NCBI GenBank assembly: GCA_900696535.1
Contig: CAADGM010000205.1
Coordinates: 1-48,201, forward strand
Direction of reading: 5' to 3'
DNA: 48,201 nucleotides
Source: an uncultured Planctomycetota bacterium
GTDB lineage: Bacteria; Planctomycetota; Phycisphaerae; UBA1845; Fen-1342
Part shown: piece by piece, positions 1-6,892 of the stretch
How the letters are laid out: every line of letters begins with the position of its first letter
Position numbering within the stretch: the first letter of the stretch is position 1
Position numbers and translations under genes: made by a program
The notes under the pieces: generated by a model
What the model saw: only the letters and a program-made list of their open reading frames with translations
Databases searched by the model: none
Told to the model about the DNA's origin: nothing

Positions 1-1377
1 GATCTGCTGAATGACGTTCTTGTCGAGCTCGGTCTCCTCGCCGCTGATAACGAGTTCGACCTGCTTGCCGGCCTTGCGGGACACGTCCCGGACGAGGCGA
101 CGCATCTTCTGGAAGGTGGCGCCGATGGGCACCATGCGCATCGCCATCGCGGTCTCCTGGACGTCGCGGACGATCTTGGTGACCTGCGAGACGTTTCGGG
201 CCAGCTTCTCGTCGGTGCGGATAATCTCGCTCAGGCCGACCATCGACTGGGCGATGACGAGTTCACCGACCGCGTCCACCAGCGTGTCGAGCTTCGACGT
301 GTCCACGCGGATCGAGTGATCCAGCGCTGCCGACTTGCCGGCCTCCGCGCCGCCCATGCGCCGCGCCGAAGCCTCCGCGTCATCCGATCCCGACGCCGCG
401 ACGGCGACGGACCCACCCGCGCCGCTCGGCGTGCTGCCGGTTCGACCCGACGGCGCAGACTCGCCGCTGTACTGCCCGGCCGCGGCACAGCGCAGCGCGT
501 ACATGACCTGGCGGATGTCGGGCTGCGGACAGGGGCCGCCGCTCGGGGCCGCCAGGTAGTTCCGCATCTCGGCAAGCTGGAGCTTGAGCGAGTCGACCGC
601 CGTGAAGATCAGGTCCACGACCGCGGCCGTGATCTGCATCTCGCTGCGCCGGCCCAGATCGAGAATCGTCTCGATCTCGTGCGTCAACCGGTTCACGTCG
701 CGCAGGTTGAGGAAGCCCGCGATGCCCTTGATCGTGTGGAACGGTCGGAACAGCTCGTTGAGCTGATTGGTGTCGCCGGGATTCGACTCGACTGCCAGGA
801 GCCCGGACTCGATCGCATCCATGTGCTCGGCGGCCTCGTCGAGGAAGCCCTGGAGGTGTTCGCGCTCGTCGAGGTCCAGCTTGAGCGGCTCGCTGACGTA
901 CGGCTCGATCGCCGCCTTCGCCGCGGTCGCCGCGGCGATGGCTGGTGGCGGCGCGGGGGCCGCCGGCGGCGCATCAGCAACAGGCGGCGGAGCCGACACG
1001 GCTTGCGGCTCGGGCGGCGAAGGCGGAAGGTCGGCTGCGGGGAGTGGCGCGCCCCCGAGAAGCGCATCGACTCGGGTGCGCATATCGGACACACCCGTGT
1101 CGACACCTCCCGCGGCGCGCTCGATCACCGTCAACAGCGCCGGCAGCAGCGCCACCGCGTCGTCGGGTCGGTTCACCTCATCCAGGATGATCCGCTCGAT
1201 GAGCGTGGCCGAGGCACGGCACAACCCCGCCAAGCCGGCCGCGCCGCTCCCGCTCGCCGTGGCGCCGAGCACCTGCACCCACGTGTGCAGTCGAGCGAGC
1301 ACGCCAAGGTCGTTCCGTCCAGGCGGCTGTTGAATGGCGCTCTTCAGTCCCGCGATCGCGTCCGCAGCGCTTTCCAT
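1..1377 (-). CDS. cheA: Chemotaxis-type histidine kinase CheA (3' end cut by window edge)
   Basis: Signal-transducing histidine kinase of the chemotaxis type, expected in a cytoplasmic array; it passes phosphate from its HPt histidine to CheY-like regulators. Only the first 459 residues are in the window. In order: an Ala/Leu-rich helical region (about 1-115), a Pro/Ala-rich linker (about 116-160), an HPt domain with the phospho-acceptor region FRPFHTIKG (His214), a variable linker, the P3 dimerisation helix pair starting near residue 353 (DTSKLDTLVDAVGELVIAQS), then MAMRMVPIGATFQKM and the start of the ATPase domain, ending in GEETELDKNVIQQI. The ATG at 1377 is in frame; no strong ribosome binding site is seen. 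The N-terminal helical region before the HPt is additional to the classical CheA layout. No other chemotaxis gene is visible here, so a partner cluster may lie to the left. CheA identity is secure; whether it serves chemotaxis, pili or another pathway is not shown. Confidence 0.93.
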   Translation of the reverse strand, partial: MESAADAIAGLKSAIQQPPGRNDLGVLARLHTWVQVLGATASGSGAAGLAGLCRASATLIERIILDEVNRPDDAVALLPALLTVIERAAGGVDTGVSDMRTRVDALLGGAPLPAADLPPSPPEPQAVSAPPPVADAPPAAPAPPPAIAAATAAKAAIEPYVSEPLKLDLDEREHLQGFLDEAAEHMDAIESGLLAVESNPGDTNQLNELFRPFHTIKGIAGFLNLRDVNRLTHEIETILDLGRRSEMQITAAVVDLIFTAVDSLKLQLAEMRNYLAAPSGGPCPQPDIRQVMYALRCAAAGQYSGESAPSGRTGSTPSGAGGSVAVAASGSDDAEASARRMGGAEAGKSAALDHSIRVDTSKLDTLVDAVGELVIAQSMVGLSEIIRTDEKLARNVSQVTKIVRDVQETAMAMRMVPIGATFQKMRRLVRDVSRKAGKQVELVISGEETELDKNVIQQI

Positions 1378-1742
1378 GTTGGCCTCGCTGGCACTTGTCC
1401 GCCCGCCCGTTGGCGTGGCAACCGCCCGGTGCCGGGAAGCGCAACGGCGACGCCGGCTCGGGAGGCAGAGGGTCCGAAGTGTGTATCGAGCCACCCCCAG
1501 CAGCCGTTGAATTTCGAAACGCCTGCGCGCTCTGATTCGTGAGTACCCGCCGCGCAGCATCCGCCGGCCCGAGAATCGTCGCCTGGGCCGCGACACCCGG
1601 CGCGCAGCAAGCGAGCGGCCCGCGGGGGCCGCTCGTCGCCGTCGCGCTTCCTTCCTCTTCTCCGGAGCGCCCGCCGCGAGGCGACGCGCGTACGGCGCCC
1701 TCGAACGTCCGACAACCGGTCAGGTCACTGGGGCCACGCCCG
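1378..1742. other. Intergenic spacer between cheA and the dockerin-type gene
   Basis: 365 bases with no credible gene. Apart from the strong hairpin at 1612-1635, nothing specific is seen. The spacer must carry the cheA promoter on the minus strand, but no convincing -35/-10 pair was picked out. Confidence 0.5.
1612..1635 (-). terminator. GC-rich stem-loop downstream of the dockerin-type gene
   Basis: Perfect 10-bp inverted repeat (CGAGCGGCCC at 1612-1621, GGGCCGCTCG at 1626-1635) with a 4-base loop, about 110 bases after the stop at 1743 and upstream of cheA. It lacks a U-run, so intrinsic termination is not certain; an mRNA-stabilising 3' hairpin is an alternative. Confidence 0.5.
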
Positions 1743-2483
1743 CTAGTCGCCCGTCCCTCCCAGCAGCGCGACAAAGACGTCGATGTCGTCGAAGGTCACG
1801 TAGCCGTCGCGGTTGCAGTCGGCGGCACAGCGCTGCTGCGCGGAGACGGACGCCGGCGCGGAAAGCGCCTCGACGAACGGGTCGATGTCGTCGAAGTCCA
1901 CGCTGCCGTCGCCATTCACGTCGCCGCTGTCGCACTCGACGGTCGCGATGCGGATCGTGAACGGCGCCGAGTCGGCGTAAGCGGTAACACCCACGTCACG
2001 CAGCAGGAACGTACCCGCCCACACGGTGCGGAGCGGATCGAACTGGGAATGGGTGGCATCGACGATGAAGATCGCGTGTCGGTGCAGCGTCGCCGAGCCG
2101 AGCGCGATGAACTCGCCCGCGAAACGGATGACCTGCGACTGGTACTGCACGCGCATCGGCGCCGGCAGGTCCGCGACCGCGACGAGGCGGATCGATGCAC
2201 CACTCGCCAGCCGGTAGTAGTCCAGCGCCGGCACTTCGGCGAAGTTGCCGTCAAATCCCGGGTTGTCGGTGCGATAGCTGCTCAGGCTCGGGAAGTACGT
2301 GAACAGCCCCACGCCGATCGCGGGGTCAAAAACGGGCGTCGTGTTGGGATCAAACGGCCTGTACTTGAGCACGCCCGCAGCCGAGCGACCGACGCCGATG
2401 TCGCCGCTGTGCTGGGCCAACGCGCCGCCGGTTGCAAGCAGTCCGCAGCTCAAGACGCCGATCAGCCACGTGTGCGTTCGCAT
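1743..2483 (-). CDS. Secreted protein with C-terminal dockerin-type calcium repeats
   Basis: Predicted exported protein of 246 residues. It has an N-terminal signal peptide (hydrophobic stretch WLIGVLSCGLLATGGALAQ) and a body of about 150 residues that I do not recognise. Two EF-hand-like repeats close the protein: GDVNGDGSVDFDDIDPFVEA and DCNRDGYVTFDDIDVFVALL. Such paired D-x-N-x-D-G repeats are typical of dockerin type I-like modules, common at the C-termini of planctomycetal surface proteins, where they bind calcium. I chose the ATG at 2483 because AGAGG lies nine bases upstream of it; the in-frame ATG at 2492 would touch that site directly. It starts 30 bases after the stop of the PEP-CTERM gene at 2514, so the two are probably co-transcribed. 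The substrate or partner is unknown. Confidence 0.8.
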   Translation of the reverse strand: MRTHTWLIGVLSCGLLATGGALAQHSGDIGVGRSAAGVLKYRPFDPNTTPVFDPAIGVGLFTYFPSLSSYRTDNPGFDGNFAEVPALDYYRLASGASIRLVAVADLPAPMRVQYQSQVIRFAGEFIALGSATLHRHAIFIVDATHSQFDPLRTVWAGTFLLRDVGVTAYADSAPFTIRIATVECDSGDVNGDGSVDFDDIDPFVEALSAPASVSAQQRCAADCNRDGYVTFDDIDVFVALLGGTGD

Positions 2484-2513
2484 CGGAGTCATCCTCTTGT
2501 CGAGGCGGCAGCC

Positions 2514-3119
2514 TCATCGCCGCCGAATCAACGTCCCGGCCAGCACGAGCAGCGCGAGCGACGCGGGCTCGGGGATGAATGTCACCGTCACGGGGTCGGA
2601 GGGAAGCAGCCCCACCGACAGCCCCGGCGTCAGGTCAATCAGCTCGAACGTGACCGACCAGGGGCCGTTTGCCGGGTTGTACGCTGGGTCGCTCGAGTCG
2701 ATGTGCCACACCGGGTGACGGTCGAACGGCGCGGCGCCGATCGTCCACAGGTTGCTGCCCTGAATCTGGAAGCCCGGCTCGCCAGGACCCAGCGGATCCC
2801 AAACCTTGAACTCGGGGCTGCTGACCGCCAGGACCCGCAAGCCAATCACGCGGCCGGGCGGCAGCGGCTCGAACTCGCCGGGGATCTGCTCGTCGGCATC
2901 GAGACTGACGAAGCCGGGATCATCCAGCGCCCAGCCCGTCAGGAGCGGGAAGTCGGACGGCGGCAGCGGGAACGGGAAGAGGTCGGGGTCGTACTCCACT
3001 TTGATCTTCTGCGAGACGGGGTCGATGCCGACTTCGAAATCGTCCTTGTGCACGACGCCGGCAAAGGCCGCCACCGTCATCACCAGGACCGCACTGATCG
3101 CGAGAAAGCGCATGGTCAT
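2514..3119 (-). CDS. PEP-CTERM sorting-domain protein
   Basis: Exported protein of 201 residues. It has a signal peptide (FLAISAVLVMTVAAFAG), an unrecognised mainly beta-type middle (about 25-180), and a C-terminal tripartite PEP-CTERM anchor: the PEP motif in IPEPASLALLVLAGTLIRRR, a short hydrophobic helix and a terminal arginine cluster. In this family the anchor is processed by an exosortase-type transpeptidase during export; no exosortase gene is in the window. The ATG at 3119 has AAGGA eight bases upstream. It lies upstream of the dockerin-type gene with a 30-base gap, so the two probably form a small operon of surface proteins. Function beyond surface or extracellular location is unknown. 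Confidence 0.85.
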   Translation of the reverse strand: MTMRFLAISAVLVMTVAAFAGVVHKDDFEVGIDPVSQKIKVEYDPDLFPFPLPPSDFPLLTGWALDDPGFVSLDADEQIPGEFEPLPPGRVIGLRVLAVSSPEFKVWDPLGPGEPGFQIQGSNLWTIGAAPFDRHPVWHIDSSDPAYNPANGPWSVTFELIDLTPGLSVGLLPSDPVTVTFIPEPASLALLVLAGTLIRRR

Positions 3120-3140
3120 CTTTCCAATCCTTTCCAGAGC

Positions 3141-3162
3141 CGCGACGCTCGAAGGCGTCGCG
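3141..3162 (-). terminator. Stem-loop between pseudopilin and PEP-CTERM genes
   Basis: Perfect 8-bp inverted repeat (CGCGACGC / GCGTCGCG) with a 6-base loop. It lies 124 bases beyond the pseudopilin stop and 22 bases before the PEP-CTERM start, so it could end pseudopilin transcripts or sit in the leader of the next gene. No clear U-run follows. Confidence 0.4.
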
Positions 3163-3286
3163 AAGTCATCTGTTCCTTTGAGGGAATCCGGTCAAGCCCA
3201 TCGTCGGACACGAAGGCCCGGCAGTATGCCAATCCGCAAACTAGCTCCGCACGGAACCGACACCCACGCCACGACCGCCCGCCGGG

Positions 3287-4078
3287 TCATCGCGCGACCG
3301 TCGGGTAATACTTGTTAAAGAGCCACTCGACGTCCCCCAGCGGGTCGCCGCGAAAGCTGAACGTCCGGTCGAAGGCCAGCCGCTCCGAGTGCCCATCGAC
3401 AAAGCCGTAGCACGCCTGCCCGCTGTGACGCGCCCGGGCGACCTGATCATCAATGGACGCCGGCAGCCAGGCCCAGTTCTCCGGATGCACGTGGTCCGCC
3501 TCGGCGTAGTCGCCCGCCTCCGCCAACTCCACGAAGTAGATCGTGCTGCTGGGCCGGCGGATGTTGTCACGCCGGTTGTAGACCGCCGCGTCCTGTGGGC
3601 TCCACAGCGGGTTGTCCTCGCCCGAGGTAGCCAGGATGTAATTGGTCGCATAGCTCGTACGGCGAAGGGGGCCGGCCGGCTGCTGCCGCGCTCGCGTCCA
3701 GTGCGGGCTACGGTCACTGGCGCAGCGGAAGACGGAGCTTGCGGGTCGCGACTCGCGCTCACCCTGCGTCTGCCAGCTTTGCCCCACGAAGGGCGTCATC
3801 GTGTTGATCCAGGCTTGGGCCGCGCCGGCGTCGCCGCCGCCGTGGGAGTATCCCCATTGCGGGAACCAGCCGTTGTAGCTGTCGGTGTACATGAGCAGTG
3901 CCAGGCTGAGATTGTGCAGGTTGCTCTGGCACACGACCGCCCGGGCCTGCTCGCGGGCACGCCCAAGCGAGGGCAGCAGAATCGAGATTAATAGCGCGAT
4001 GATCGCGACCACGACGAGCAGCTCGATGAGCGTGAACGCCGCGCGGCGCGCTCGTCGCGCTGGGGAAGCAGCGAACAT
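3287..4078 (-). CDS. Type II secretion/type IV pilus-like pseudopilin (prepilin N-terminal methylation motif)
   Basis: Protein of 263 residues. A short basic leader (RRARR) is followed by the prepilin peptidase/methylation signal AFTLIELLVVVAIIALLISI; cleavage is expected before the first Phe and the conserved Glu sits five residues later. The hydrophobic helix continues into LLPSLGRAREQAR, a form that is very common in Phycisphaerae-type planctomycetes. The rest is a globular head with C-terminal HSGQACYGFVDGH, i.e. His, nine residues, Asp-Gly, the H-X9-DG signature of planctomycetal pseudopilin-like proteins. I chose the ATG at 4078 because GGAG lies eight bases upstream; the GTG at 4087 overlaps that spacing. 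The protein should be inserted in the inner membrane and assembled or displayed in the periplasm. These proteins occur in large families per genome and the individual role is unknown. Confidence 0.88.
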   Translation of the reverse strand: MFAASPARRARRAAFTLIELLVVVAIIALLISILLPSLGRAREQARAVVCQSNLHNLSLALLMYTDSYNGWFPQWGYSHGGGDAGAAQAWINTMTPFVGQSWQTQGERESRPASSVFRCASDRSPHWTRARQQPAGPLRRTSYATNYILATSGEDNPLWSPQDAAVYNRRDNIRRPSSTIYFVELAEAGDYAEADHVHPENWAWLPASIDDQVARARHSGQACYGFVDGHSERLAFDRTFSFRGDPLGDVEWLFNKYYPTVAR

Positions 4079-4297
4079 CGGATCCACTCCGTCAGACCAG
4101 TCCTTGCCAGGTGGCAGGCTGCCTCGCCGCTGGTCACACGTCAGCGCGGCCGCGCGCCCATGCCACCGGCGCCGTACAGCGCCACGATGGCGTCGCTGAG
4201 TCGCCTTGCGCGGTCAGGCACGATGCGCGGACCGCGGCTGGGTTTCCGAGGGAAGCACTCGGCGGCCGAGGGCACGCCGCGTGCTTGGGTCGATTAA

Positions 4298-4783
4298 TCA
4301 GCAGGCAGGAGGACCGCGGGCAGCGAAGGGAAGGTCGGGACGGGACGCGTCGCACGAGAGCGCGGCGACGCCGACGATGTCGAACGGCTCCGCCGCCGGC
4401 AGCACGGTCGCTTCGTCGACGACCGGAGCAAAGACCAGGGCGAGCACACAGAGCGGACAGTCCGCCCGGTGGGGCGCGCGGCCAGGAGCGGGGCCGGTGG
4501 GGTGATCCGTCGGGGCAGTGTGAGCAACACCGGGGGCGAACGCGACGCCGGCCGCGTTGCGAGAGCCCGAAGATGCCCCGGTGGGTCCGCACGCGGCCGT
4601 AGAAGCGTGGCACGTGCCGCAGCCGGGATCGGCGGGGCCAGCCGCAGCGTCGCTGGGCTCGTCCCCGTGATGGCACCAGCCGAGCAGCCCATGCCAGGCG
4701 TGCAGCGGCGCCAACAGCGCCGGCGACGCAACCAGCAGAGCAACGACCGCTACGGCCGGTCGAAGTCGGCGGCGCTGTTTCAA
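4298..4783 (-). CDS. Small exported Cys/His-rich protein, function unknown
   Basis: Probable gene of 161 residues starting at a TTG. The start MKQRRR is basic and is followed by a hydrophobic signal segment (AVAVVALLVASPALLAPLHA). The mature part has WCHHG, GCGTCHAST and a late HRADCPLCVLALVF, that is clustered Cys/His pairs plus a second hydrophobic stretch. The H-x3-CPxC feature resembles short DUF2946-like proteins often found near metal-related genes, but the match is by eye and weak. The same frame stays open far upstream to 5533, but that part lies antisense to the CPBP gene and reads as low-complexity Arg/Gln sequence, so I end the gene at 4783. No clear ribosome binding site is seen. 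Medium confidence that it is real; metal binding is an inference. Confidence 0.5.
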   Translation of the reverse strand: MKQRRRLRPAVAVVALLVASPALLAPLHAWHGLLGWCHHGDEPSDAAAGPADPGCGTCHASTAACGPTGASSGSRNAAGVAFAPGVAHTAPTDHPTGPAPGRAPHRADCPLCVLALVFAPVVDEATVLPAAEPFDIVGVAALSCDASRPDLPFAARGPPAC

Positions 4784-4961
4784 CGTGCACGTGCGCAAGG
4801 GATCGGCCTCTGGTACTACAACGTATTCCAGTCTATCCGCCCCGGGACCCAAGTCAACCCGTGCTCGGCGCGGACTACGGTGCCGCAGCGCGGATGCGCC
4901 GACCACTCGTGCGGGCGAACCGACCGCGTGCGCAGCGGGGCCGGCCGCTGACATAGGGGCA

Positions 4962-4981
4962 CCGACCGCTTGCGCGGTCGG
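4962..4981 (+). repeat. Hairpin upstream of the CPBP gene
   Basis: Perfect 8-bp inverted repeat CCGACCGC / GCGGTCGG with a TTGC loop. A related half-copy (CCGACCGCGTGCGC) lies about 42 bases upstream at 4920. It sits 60 bases before the CPBP start and could be a terminator, an operator or part of the 5' leader. Confidence 0.35.
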
Positions 4982-5041
4982 CTCTGGCTCGAGCTGCCCC
5001 GCGGCGACGGTCCCCCCGCCGCCCGATACACTTTCCGCCCA

Positions 5042-5707
5042 ATGCACCCGCCCGCGAAACGCCTGACGCTCTTCGGCCGGATCGCGCTGCTCGCCGAGGC
5101 GATCTTTCCCTTCGCAGCTTCGCAGGCGTACATCTGGATCGTGCCGCGCGACCGCGCGCGGTGGGTCGACATTGCTGTCGGCGCCGCCATCGGGCTCGTG
5201 ATCGTGGTCTACACGCGCGCCCGGGGGCTCTACGGCTGGCGGCAATTCGGGCTGGCGAAGCGTGGCGGCGACCATCGCGGCGCGCTGCTGCCCGTCGGCG
5301 CGTTCACCCTCGCCACCGTCGCGGTCCTTCTCGCGATCGGCTGGCTGACGACCGGCCGGCCGCACGGCGGGCTGCGCGGTGAGTGGGACCTGCTCGGGGC
5401 CCTCCTCCTGTACCCCGCGTGGGGACTGGTTCAGCAGGGCGTACTCCTGGGCGTATCCCTGCCCCGGCTGCGACTCGCCGGCGGCCCGGCGGCGGGCGTG
5501 CTCGGGACGGGCCTCCTCTTCGCGCTGGCGCACACACCGAACCCGCTCCTCATGGCGGGCACGTTCGCGATGGGCTGCTTCTACGCCCTGGTCTGGCGAC
5601 GCCGGCCCTCACTGCCGGTTGTCGCCGCCAGCCACGGCATCATCGGGGCCGTGGCGGACAAGGCGCTGCATGTTTCGATGCGTGTCGGGTCGAACTACCT
5701 GGGCTGA
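5042..5707 (+). CDS. CPBP (CAAX protease/Abi)-family integral membrane protein, catalytic Glu pair replaced
   Basis: Polytopic membrane protein of 221 residues with about six to seven hydrophobic segments. The CPBP/Abi signature region is present: motif 2 is FALAH (His164) and motif 3 is ASHGIIGAV (His198). Motif 1, normally EExxxR in the intramembrane glutamic protease, reads VQQGVLLGVSLPR, so both glutamates are Gln (131 and 132). Family knowledge: the Glu pair activates the catalytic water, so peptidase activity is doubtful here. The ATG at 5042 is preferred because the in-frame sequence from 4970 looks non-coding; there is no clear ribosome binding site. It converges with the sigma-factor gene across a shared hairpin. 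Other members act in prenyl-protein processing, bacteriocin immunity or membrane scaffolding; the role here is unknown. Confidence 0.8.
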   Translation: MHPPAKRLTLFGRIALLAEAIFPFAASQAYIWIVPRDRARWVDIAVGAAIGLVIVVYTRARGLYGWRQFGLAKRGGDHRGALLPVGAFTLATVAVLLAIGWLTTGRPHGGLRGEWDLLGALLLYPAWGLVQQGVLLGVSLPRLRLAGGPAAGVLGTGLLFALAHTPNPLLMAGTFAMGCFYALVWRRRPSLPVVAASHGIIGAVADKALHVSMRVGSNYLG

Positions 5708-5771
5708 CGCGGCGGGCAGCTCCGAGCGCAGTGGCTGCCGGTACGCTCGCCACGGCGGCAAAGACATACGC

Positions 5772-5800
5772 GGGGGACCGTGCCGCAGCGACGGTCCCCC
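5772..5800. terminator. Bidirectional stem-loop between convergent CPBP and sigma-factor genes
   Basis: Perfect 10-bp inverted repeat, GGGGGACCGT (5772-5781) and ACGGTCCCCC (5791-5800), with a 9-base loop. It lies between two genes that end towards each other (stops at 5707 and 5835), the expected place for a shared terminator. There is no long U-run on either side. Confidence 0.65.
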
Positions 5801-5834
5801 ACGAGAGGAGGGAGGGAGGATCGTTGGGCGACGC

Positions 5835-6605
5835 TCAGGCCACGAGGTCGCAGGCCACGTTCGCGAAGCGCGTGCGGAGCTGGTCGACGATTTCGGCGTG
5901 CCGCTGGCAGACTCGCGACTCGCTGACGCCGAGCACCTGCCCGATCGACGCCATGGTGAGGTTCTCGTAGTAGTAGAGCGTGAGGATCAGGCGGTCCTGC
6001 TCCTTGAGTCCCCGCGTGAGCCACTCGCGAATCAGCTCCCGCTCGGTCTGTTGGTCCGGGCCGGGCCGCGGGTCGACCGGCACCAAGGCCCCCACCCGGG
6101 AGTCGTCCGAGCGGTCGCTGCCACACTCGAGCGGCACGGCGTGCGATGCGGCCACGCTCGTTCGCATCTTCAGGAAGCGGCTGACGGGCAGCCCCATGCC
6201 CTTGGCCAGCTCGTCTGAGGTCGGCTTGTTGCCCGACTCGGCGTGGAAGCGCTCCTCCGTCAGGTTCATCGTCCGCTCGAAGTTCCGCCCGCTCCTGCCC
6301 AGCGGGTCGATCTCGCGCTGCCAATCTCGTATGGCCCCCAGGATGCGTTGCCGGCAGTAGGTCTCGAACTTCACGTTCCGACCCGGGTCGAACGCCGACA
6401 CCGCCGCGATCAGTCCGTCGTACCCGGCGCTGGCGAGTTCGTCGGCCGAAACGCGCGGCCACAGCCGCCGAGCCATGATCTCGGCGATCTTGTGCACGAG
6501 CGGCATGTAGTGCTCGACCAGCCGATTGCGGGCGTCGACACTGCGGGTAAGACGGTACTGCCGCCAAGTGTCGGCAATCGTTTCCTTCGCGGAATTCCGT
6601 TTCAT
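5835..6605 (-). CDS. RNA polymerase sigma factor of the FliA/WhiG (sigma-28) type
   Basis: Sigma factor of 256 residues. Region 2 is seen in LVEHYMPLVHKIAEIMARRL and DELASAGYDGLIAAVSAFDP, followed by FETYCRQRILGAIRDWQRE (regions 2.3-2.4, typical of FliA/WhiG proteins). Region 3 contains PTSDELAKGMGLPVSRFLKM. Region 4 is LKEQDRLILTLYYYENLTMA with the helix-turn-helix IGQVLGVSESRVCQRHAEIV. Length and domain order match alternative group-3 sigma factors. No flagellar gene is in view, so the regulon is unknown; in other lineages the group controls motility or sporulation. The gene stands alone behind a long AT-rich leader with a plausible housekeeping promoter. A sigma-regulating STAS/anti-sigma pair lies at 11.0-11.9 kb, but a link is only an inference. 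Confidence 0.9.
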   Translation of the reverse strand: MKRNSAKETIADTWRQYRLTRSVDARNRLVEHYMPLVHKIAEIMARRLWPRVSADELASAGYDGLIAAVSAFDPGRNVKFETYCRQRILGAIRDWQREIDPLGRSGRNFERTMNLTEERFHAESGNKPTSDELAKGMGLPVSRFLKMRTSVAASHAVPLECGSDRSDDSRVGALVPVDPRPGPDQQTERELIREWLTRGLKEQDRLILTLYYYENLTMASIGQVLGVSESRVCQRHAEIVDQLRTRFANVACDLVA

Positions 6606-6724
6606 GTCCCGAGGCTCCTCGTCCGTGGCGGTGTGCCTTACGTGGCCGGGCCCATCGCGTGAGATGAGTTTGTGCGATCGACTCCAGTACCTCCTCTGAA
6701 CGTGACGCTGGCGTTATCGAACCC

Positions 6725-6752
6725 TCTATACCACGCCCTTGAGATAAATCAA
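6725..6752 (-). promoter_or_regulatory. Candidate promoter for the sigma-factor gene
   Basis: On the minus strand TTGATT (6752-6747), a 16-base spacer, then TATAGA (6730-6725): four of six matches to each sigma-70 consensus box. It lies in the only AT-rich part of the region and predicts a leader of about 115 bases. Confidence 0.45.
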
Positions 6753-6755
6753 CTT

Positions 6756-6769
6756 CGTGCGCGCGCACG
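6756..6769. promoter_or_regulatory. Perfect 14-bp palindrome next to the sigma-factor promoter
   Basis: CGTGCGCGCGCACG is self-complementary and lies four bases upstream of the candidate -35 box. Looser flanking half-sites AGATAA and TTATCT surround it. A dimeric regulator site is possible; no regulator is identified. Confidence 0.35.
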
Positions 6770-6780
6770 ATGATTATCTA

Positions 6781-6801
6781 TTTTAACGTCTTTCGTTAAA
6801 A
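6781..6801 (-). terminator. AT-rich stem-loop after the GH3-family gene
   Basis: TTTTAACG (6781-6788) pairs with CGTTAAAA (6794-6801) around a 5-base loop, 92 bases past the GH3-family stop. It has U-rich flanks, so it could act as a terminator on the minus strand. Confidence 0.45.
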
Positions 6802-6892
6802 ATGGCGCAACACGAAGAACCGCCGCTAGTTACGCTTGGGAAAATTTCCGGGAGAATCCGTCGGCGCCGGACAAGTCCCCGGCGACTCCGCG

